Assembly (NCBI GenBank): GCA_003118195.1
Contig: BEXV01000951.1
Location: 26,869 to 37,931 of the forward strand
Direction of reading: 5' to 3'
Length of the DNA: 11,063 bases
Source: Hemicentrotus pulcherrimus
Taxonomy: Eukaryota; Echinodermata; Echinoidea; Camarodonta; Strongylocentrotidae
Within the stretch, counting starts at the first letter, position 1. Each line of letters begins with the position of its first letter. Position numbers and translations under genes: made by a program. Positions 9,501 through 11,063 of the stretch are shown here, in pieces. Under the pieces are notes generated by a model. The model did no database searches and was not told the DNA's origin. It worked only from the letters and a program-made list of their open reading frames with translations.

Positions 9501-10583
9501 TTTACTAAGATCGTCTTTATAGCTTAAAAGAGCTGAAGGTTTTCAGTAAATTTCTTGACTTTTTACTCATATTGTAGACCCGTCTTATAAAACAAATGAT
9601 ACTTGATTTTAGCTTATGCATTAGTGATATGCACTGCACTTGTTTAGGGCACAATGAGACCAACAATGAACTCATTATCCTATTGTGTCTAAACATGCGT
9701 GCAGTGCATATTCACTAATGCACTTGCAAACATGTATTATTTGTATATTATTAACATTAAATATTGTTTATTATTGTCTTCACTGCCATTTTTATTATGT
9801 GTATCATGTATTGCAGCTATAGGGATAAGATTAAGTTTGAAGAGCAAGGATAAGGTATCATCTTGATGCTTCCTGGAAACTCTATCTGTACACAGTCAAT
9901 ACCAGTATGAATACATTGTGGTATATGTGCTCTAATGATCTTGCAAAAGAAGAAGAAAAGAAAGACCACAGTTTTTGGAATCATTTGAAACAATCCTCTT
10001 CTTCTTCTTCTTGTCCAGGATTCCACTGACCTGTTGCTAGGCAACTATGTTGTGGAGGAGGGCGAAGGTGTGACACGACCGTCTCCCATACGCAAGAGCA
10101 AGGATGCCAAGTTCATGCTGGTGAGTGTTTATTTATCAAGGATTCTTAAGACAAAGAAAGAATATTAGTCCATGTATATGTATATATTAGCTGAGGGTGA
10201 GGATGTTTAACTAAAAACACTTGCAACAGAGCAATGTTCTTCAGGCTTTCTACCAGATTTGAATGAATTGAAATGTGAAGATATGTCATGGCTTACCATT
10301 TTTTAAAGTGCTGAAGTCATTTGGCCTCTGATTTTGGAAATGAATGCTATATATCTTTTTTTAATGGATATTATGATGAAAGCAGGGTCATGCAAAATTT
10401 TAATGTCAATATTACTTTTATATCATTAGGAAATATGCAAGTAGTATTAGTTTAAAGAGATATTGCCATACAATGAGTTATAAGTGCATATGTTGATTGA
10501 TGCAATCTCATTTTATTTACAGTTACCAGCGATCGCCATGGTAGCATTCTCCATGCTTCTCATCAGCATCCTCATTCCAGCTG
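431..10583 (+). CDS. SACM1L: Sac1-type phosphoinositide phosphatase gene (partial, 17 exons visible)
   Basis: Exons: 431-518, 1027-1101, 1367-1494, 1976-2125, 2591-2650, 3211-3244, 3728-3915, 4500-4586, 5129-5197, 5637-5716, 6160-6258, 6963-7101, 8063-8138, 8618-8690, 9364-9457, 10019-10120, 10523-10583 (1603 coding bases, 534 residues plus one base). Every junction is GT-AG and phases agree throughout. The protein matches animal Sac1 from the N-terminal Sac subdomain through the CX5R active site (C375-R381 of the visible protein, equivalent to human Cys389) to the first membrane helix. Sac1 is known to remove the 4-phosphate of PI4P at the ER and Golgi, sustaining PI4P gradients at membrane contact sites. 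The roughly 14 N-terminal residues with the start codon, and the second membrane helix and tail, are outside the window. No in-frame stop interrupts the spliced frame, so it looks functional. Confidence 0.97.
519..1026 (+). other. Intron without further genes
   Basis: AT-rich intron. Apart from the small inverted-motif cluster at 803-876, I see no gene, RNA or repeat boundary. The acceptor is TTTGTCTTTTAG. Confidence 0.75.
803..876. repeat. Cluster of AACCATTAA/TTAATGGTT inverted motifs
   Basis: GAACCATTAAA at 805-815, TTAATGGTT at 824-832 and 835-843, then TTAATGAACCATTTAAT at 860-876. The short direct and inverted repeats could form small hairpins. No element boundary is evident. Confidence 0.45.
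1027..1101 (+). CDS. SACM1L: SACM1L exon: [21 protein letters not shown] segment
   Basis: Phase 1 at both ends, with acceptor TTTTAG|AAAA and donor AGAG|GTAAGC. The segment [14 protein letters not shown] corresponds to PIFGILGTIHLVAG of vertebrate Sac1, the glycine-rich loop and helix of the N-terminal Sac subdomain (visible residues 30-55). Confidence 0.93.
1367..1494 (+). CDS. SACM1L: SACM1L exon: [13 protein letters not shown] segment
   Basis: Encodes [15 protein letters not shown] followed by the [12 protein letters not shown] stretch. The match to YLIVITKKIKVGE of vertebrate Sac1 is nearly residue for residue. The acceptor is CCCATAG and the donor is CAG|GTAAAG. It ends in phase 0 (visible residues 55-97, N-terminal Sac subdomain). 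Confidence 0.96.
1495..1975 (+). other. Intron without recognised content
   Basis: No family-matching exon, RNA gene or inverted repeat was found. A somewhat GC-richer patch at about 1670-1830 has no open frame that matches Sac1. Confidence 0.7.
1976..2125 (+). CDS. SACM1L: SACM1L exon: [15 protein letters not shown] segment
   Basis: Exactly 50 codons, phase 0 at both ends (TTCACAG acceptor, AGG|GTAAGT donor). It carries [16 protein letters not shown] and NTSPEF, hallmark stretches of the Sac1 N-terminal subdomain. The open frame extends upstream of 1976, but only the part after the acceptor matches the family. Confidence 0.97.
2126..2590 (+). other. Intron without recognised content
   Basis: Strongly AT-rich throughout. 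Nothing beyond splice signals was seen. Confidence 0.75.
2591..2650 (+). CDS. SACM1L: SACM1L exon: [10 protein letters not shown] segment
   Basis: Twenty codons in phase 0, from TTTCTAG to GAG|GTAGGT, encoding [20 protein letters not shown]. The RFVWNGHLLREL equivalent is a conserved motif where the N-terminal Sac subdomain passes into the catalytic subdomain (visible residues 148-167). Confidence 0.96.
2771..2848. repeat. Trinucleotide-rich microsatellite
   Basis: Runs of TTA/ATT, then TAG, then GTT and TTA triplets, interrupted, within the intron between 2650 and 3211. The rest of that intron (2850-3210) shows only ordinary AT-rich sequence and the TATTTTAG acceptor. Confidence 0.85.
3211..3244 (+). 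CDS. SACM1L: SACM1L microexon (34 bases)
   Basis: Encodes [11 protein letters not shown] plus one base. The acceptor is TATTTTAG. Two donors are possible, GTAGGA at 3238 and GTATCC at 3245. Only the second joins to exon 3728 in frame, giving PVMVGFISI, which matches PVLHGFITM of vertebrate Sac1. It was too short to be found as an open frame and was placed by family alignment and phase. Confidence 0.85.
3283..3480 (-). mobile_element. SINE-like element with (TAA)n tail, reverse orientation
   Basis: Read on the reverse strand, the block has TAAAGCGCTTAC, then GAAGCGCTATATAAAAGC, then an ATTATTATT tail (3283-3312). That layout is the 3' end of a SINE-like element with a simple-repeat tail. A GC-richer body (3415-3480) lies at the presumed 5' side. 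The boundary and the RNA polymerase III boxes could not be defined. Confidence 0.5.
3728..3915 (+). CDS. SACM1L: SACM1L exon: SRRSC-RAG-RG and NFVETEQIV motifs
   Basis: The longest exon (188 bases). It begins inside a phenylalanine codon completed by the last base of the microexon. It encodes [20 protein letters not shown] (residues 194-213) and [10 protein letters not shown] (221-230), two of the classical conserved Sac-domain motifs. The acceptor is GCATCCAG and the donor CAG|GTAAGC. The open frame extends upstream, but those residues do not match the family. Confidence 0.95.
4010..4125. mobile_element. Short foldback element with 34-base inverted arms
   Basis: Arms 4010-4043 and 4092-4125 are inverted copies with 4 mismatches in 34. 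Each inner arm end is the perfect palindrome GTTTGTCGACAAAC, and the centre contains a further TTTCGACAAAC and a GCGTC/GACGC hairpin. No open frame. No convincing target duplication is seen beside GGCC at either end. It is probably a MITE or other non-autonomous foldback element inserted in the intron. Confidence 0.75.
4500..4586 (+). CDS. SACM1L: SACM1L exon: [19 protein letters not shown] segment
   Basis: Phase 0 at both ends (TTTTTTCAG acceptor, CAT|GTGAGT donor), 29 codons. The stretch GSIPLFWSQ is a hallmark motif of Sac phosphatases and lines the substrate region of the catalytic subdomain (residues 244-252). The last residues, ISESQSH, are variable in the family. Confidence 0.96.
4729..4923. 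mobile_element. MITE-like element with TTAA flanks
   Basis: The left end TTAAAGCCCATCTGCACTA and the reverse complement of the right end TTAAAGCCCCATTGCACTA form a terminal inverted repeat of about 15-19 bases. Both ends carry TTAA, which fits a TTAA target duplication of the piggyBac type, although known piggyBac termini usually begin CCC rather than AGCCC. At about 195 bases with no coding frame it would be non-autonomous. Confidence 0.6.
5129..5197 (+). CDS. SACM1L: SACM1L exon: [20 protein letters not shown] segment
   Basis: Twenty-three codons in phase 0 between CCTTTTAG and CTG|GTGAGT. It aligns with [20 protein letters not shown] of vertebrate Sac1, part of the catalytic core beta-sheet and helix. 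Confidence 0.95.
5198..5636 (+). other. Intron without recognised content
   Basis: A long open frame (5418 into the next exon) is hydrophobic and unlike Sac1. It is interpreted as read-through of a pyrimidine-rich intron end. No repeats detected. Confidence 0.7.
5637..5716 (+). CDS. SACM1L: SACM1L exon: [14 protein letters not shown] segment
   Basis: Begins in phase 0 after TTTTCAG and ends in phase 2 inside an arginine codon at ATGAG|GTAATG. It aligns with NQKGSEKPLEQTFATMV..SGMMR, a helix-rich part of the catalytic domain. The upstream open frame from 5418 is intronic and has no family match. Confidence 0.94.
5717..6159 (+). other. Intron without recognised content
   Basis: AT-rich, no open frame of note. 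It ends in a clear TTTTTTAATTTCAG acceptor. Confidence 0.75.
6160..6258 (+). CDS. SACM1L: SACM1L exon: [15 protein letters not shown] segment
   Basis: Completes the split arginine codon and reads [20 protein letters not shown], matching the conserved FDFHKECKNMRWDRLS motif upstream of the active site. The acceptor is TTTCAG and the donor GG|GTGAGT, leaving a split glycine codon. The helix after it ([11 protein letters not shown]) is variable in the family. Confidence 0.96.
6285..6600 (-). mobile_element. Probable non-LTR retrotransposon 3' remnant
   Basis: On the reverse strand this reads as a 3' untranslated-like region with a GGGCCCCTGATACAAGC block and two AATAAA-like motifs near 6329-6360. 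It ends in a degenerate TTGAATTGAA-type simple tail (6298-6328). Such tails are typical of some CR1/L2-like and SINE elements. No reverse transcriptase frame is present, so family assignment is open. Confidence 0.4.
6601..6962. other. Intronic sequence before active-site exon
   Basis: No gene or clear repeat boundary is seen. An open + frame runs from about 6829 through the exon start, but its residues before 6963 (containing a [16 protein letters not shown] hydrophobic run) have no counterpart in Sac1. They lie before a good TTCTTCTTTAG acceptor. Confidence 0.6.
6963..7101 (+). CDS. SACM1L: SACM1L exon: catalytic CX5R motif
   Basis: Carries the active site. [15 protein letters not shown] is encoded at 7009-7053, with the nucleophilic cysteine codon at 7027-7029 and the phosphate-binding arginine at 7045-7047 (CX5R, visible residues 375 and 381). 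The same motif in the human enzyme contains Cys389, which is required for activity. All key residues are intact, so an active phosphatase is expected. The exon begins by closing a glycine codon after TTTAG and ends in phase 0 at CAG|GTAAGA. Its 3' part is echoed by decayed copies in the following intron. Confidence 0.98.
7190..7474 (+). repeat. Decayed tandem copies of the active-site exon's 3' end
   Basis: The exon end and splice donor at 7039-7110 recur in degraded form. Copy 7217-7270 keeps AGAGCATG, CTAGGA, AGCA and GGTAAGAC. Copy 7329-7370 keeps ACCAATGTT and ACAGAG. Copy 7424-7474 matches 7039-7089 at about 42 of 51 bases, including ACAGAGCATGCTGGCTAG. A shorter partial match lies at 7301-7316. 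Intronic sequence after the donor is also repeated (CTAGTCCCGG at about 7148, CTAGTTCAGG at 7279, CTAGTCCAGG at 7380). Spacings between AGAG anchors are 156, 126 and 103 bases. Confidence 0.75.
7469..7709 (+). mobile_element. Dispersed repeat, copy B
   Basis: Inverted partner of 1-231. It begins at TTTTAAAGGTAAAGACCAG directly after the last decayed exon copy and runs to at least GTAACTTT at 7709. The right boundary is unknown, because copy A meets the window edge there, and the element may run on towards 7870. The reading frame [19 protein letters not shown] then stop is shared with copy A, with three substitutions. It could be a transposon non-coding end or a 3' coding remnant. Confidence 0.8.
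8063..8138 (+). CDS. SACM1L: SACM1L exon: post-active-site segment
   Basis: Encodes [20 protein letters not shown] and on to FKN, phase 0 to phase 1, between TTTCAG and AACA|GTAAGT. It corresponds to [22 protein letters not shown] of vertebrate Sac1, a moderately conserved helical region after the P-loop. Confidence 0.92.
8139..8617 (+). other. Intron without recognised content
   Basis: An 84-codon open frame at 8204-8458 is AT-rich and cysteine/phenylalanine-rich, as random frames in such DNA are. No family match and no repeat structure seen. Confidence 0.7.
8618..8690 (+). CDS. SACM1L: SACM1L exon: [19 protein letters not shown] segment
   Basis: Closes a threonine codon and encodes [19 protein letters not shown] then [17 protein letters not shown] is one of the most invariant Sac-domain motifs. 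The acceptor is TAAACAG and the donor ACAAG|GTAAGT, ending in phase 2. Confidence 0.97.
8806..8887 (+). mobile_element. SINE-like tail ending in (TTGGA)n
   Basis: GCAGCGCTTTGTAACTGCAAG and GGCGCTGTATCAAATA resemble the core of the reverse-orientation SINE-like element at 3283-3480. They are followed by four TTGGA units (8866-8885). This looks like a second SINE-like 3' end with a different simple tail. Confidence 0.45.
9364..9457 (+). CDS. SACM1L: SACM1L exon: [20 protein letters not shown] segment
   Basis: Completes the arginine of TRTGKRT and runs through [18 protein letters not shown] to GFRQ, phase 2 to phase 0. It matches [31 protein letters not shown] of vertebrate Sac1. The acceptor GTTATGAAG is purine-flanked, with its pyrimidine tract 15-35 bases further upstream, so it looks weaker than the others. 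Confidence 0.94.
9617..9722. mobile_element. Foldback element with about 40-base arms
   Basis: Left arm 9617-9655 (TGCATTAGTGATATGCACTG...) pairs with right arm 9682-9722 (...CAGTGCATATTCACTAATGCA). There are a few mismatches and small indels, around a centre of about 26 bases. The whole structure could form a long hairpin. No coding capacity. A clear target duplication was not found. Confidence 0.75.
10019..10120 (+). CDS. SACM1L: SACM1L exon: [10 protein letters not shown] and juxtamembrane linker
   Basis: Thirty-four codons in phase 0. [12 protein letters not shown] closes the catalytic domain (DSIDLFLGNYSV in vertebrates). The charged, variable linker [16 protein letters not shown] then leads to the membrane anchor. 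The acceptor follows a CTT-repeat pyrimidine tract and the donor is CTG|GTGAGT. Confidence 0.95.
10121..10522 (+). other. Intron without recognised content
   Basis: AT-rich with no open frame or repeat boundary. It ends in CATTTTATTTACAG before the membrane-helix exon. Confidence 0.75.
10523..10583 (+). CDS. SACM1L: SACM1L exon: first transmembrane helix
   Basis: Encodes [20 protein letters not shown] and one base of a glycine codon (acceptor TTTACAG, donor GCTG|GTAAGT). The run of hydrophobic residues sits exactly where vertebrate Sac1 has its first membrane helix ([20 protein letters not shown]). The second helix and cytosolic tail must lie beyond the right edge, since no matching exon is found in 10584-11063. 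Confidence 0.94.
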
Positions 10584-10657
10584 GTAAGTCAACAGCCATC
10601 TCATTTATTATTTATAAACATCAGTATCCGGTGTGAAGCAATTACTACACTTATATG

Positions 10658-10788
10658 GGTCCTGTTGCATAACACTTGTCATTGCTGTTAACTTCCATGG
10701 AATACTTGATTTTGATTGACCGTTGAGCAATGTTACCGTGGTAGTTACCATTGATGGCTGTTATTAATAAGTTTTATGCAACGGGACC
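10658..10788. mobile_element. MITE-like element, GGTCCYGTTGCATAA termini
   Basis: The left terminus GGTCCTGTTGCATAACACTT and the reverse complement of the right terminus GGTCCCGTTGCATAAAACTT differ at two of 20 positions. Further partial inverted symmetry (GTTAACTTCCATGG against GGTAACTACCACGG) continues inward. ATG flanks both outer ends, a possible 3-base target duplication. About 131 bases, non-coding. Elements with GGGYCCGTTGCATAA-type ends are, as I recall, common in marine deuterostome genomes; this is recollection only. Confidence 0.65.
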
Positions 10789-11063
10789 ATGATCTTGATT
10801 TTCCCTGCTTTGGCATTCCTGCATTCATTCGGAGTGCTTCATATTGCTAGTTTACAAAAAAAACTACAAGTGTTACAGTTGTGAAAAAAACAAATTTTGG
10901 GAAATATATCACAAGTTATTCTTCCAATAGTAGTAACTATTTATTATCATTTCTTTATAAATTATTCATGTTAGAATTACAATTATTTAATGTTATGGAG
11001 AGCAGACATGTTAAATAGATGGCTCCAAGTAAAGAATAATCATGGTAAGTTCCATGCTAAATT
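10789..11063 (+). other. Intron continuing past the right edge
   Basis: Contains poly-A/T runs but no sequence matching the expected WTETLAYVLFWG-like second membrane helix. The final coding exon(s) must lie further right. Confidence 0.7.

Noticed and set aside
9817..10044. Reverse-strand open frame over the linker-exon acceptor
   Set aside because: Its lysine/phenylalanine-rich stretch is just the GAA/CTT low-complexity runs and it overlaps a well-supported exon.
1..11063. CRISPR array, bacterial operon, tRNA or rRNA genes
   Set aside because: The spliced animal gene rules out a prokaryotic context. No regularly spaced direct repeats, cloverleaf-like sequence or rRNA-like stretch was seen by eye.

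Overview
This is AT-rich metazoan genomic DNA holding most of one split gene on the + strand. Seventeen short exons (34-188 bases) with GT-AG junctions join without a frameshift into about 534 residues. The product aligns along its whole length with animal Sac1/SACM1L, the phosphatidylinositol-4-phosphate phosphatase of the endoplasmic reticulum and Golgi. The signature [12 protein letters not shown] is encoded at about 7018-7053. Using the conserved cysteine as anchor, the first visible residue corresponds to about residue 15 of the 587-residue human protein. The start codon exon lies left of the window. The exon(s) for the second membrane helix and C-terminus lie to the right.

The host is probably a marine invertebrate deuterostome, with an echinoderm such as a sea urchin as my best guess. 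This rests on compact introns of 0.25-1 kb, AT-rich introns, short SINE-like elements with AGCGCTTTACA/GCGCTATATA-type cores, and several small inverted-repeat elements. It is an inference from style, not an identification.

Layout: 1-231 is one copy of a dispersed repeat, truncated by the window edge. Exons 431-518 to 2591-2650 encode the N-terminal Sac subdomain. A 34-base microexon (3211-3244) leads into 3728-3915, which carries the RRSC..RAG..RG and NFVETEQIV motifs. Exons 4500-4586 to 6160-6258 continue the catalytic domain. Exon 6963-7101 carries the CX5R active site. Exons 8063-8138 to 10019-10120 finish the catalytic domain, and 10523-10583 encodes the first membrane helix.

The introns carry the unusual material. 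Intron 7102-8062 holds decayed tandem copies of the end of the active-site exon, followed by a second copy of the edge repeat in the opposite orientation. Other introns hold two strong foldback elements (4010-4125, 9617-9722), two MITE-like elements with terminal inverted repeats (4729-4923, 10658-10788), two SINE-like tails and a probable non-LTR retrotransposon remnant. I see no second host gene, no RNA gene and no promoter. The window is an ordinary housekeeping gene with an interesting repeat landscape, and I do not claim a new biological system.
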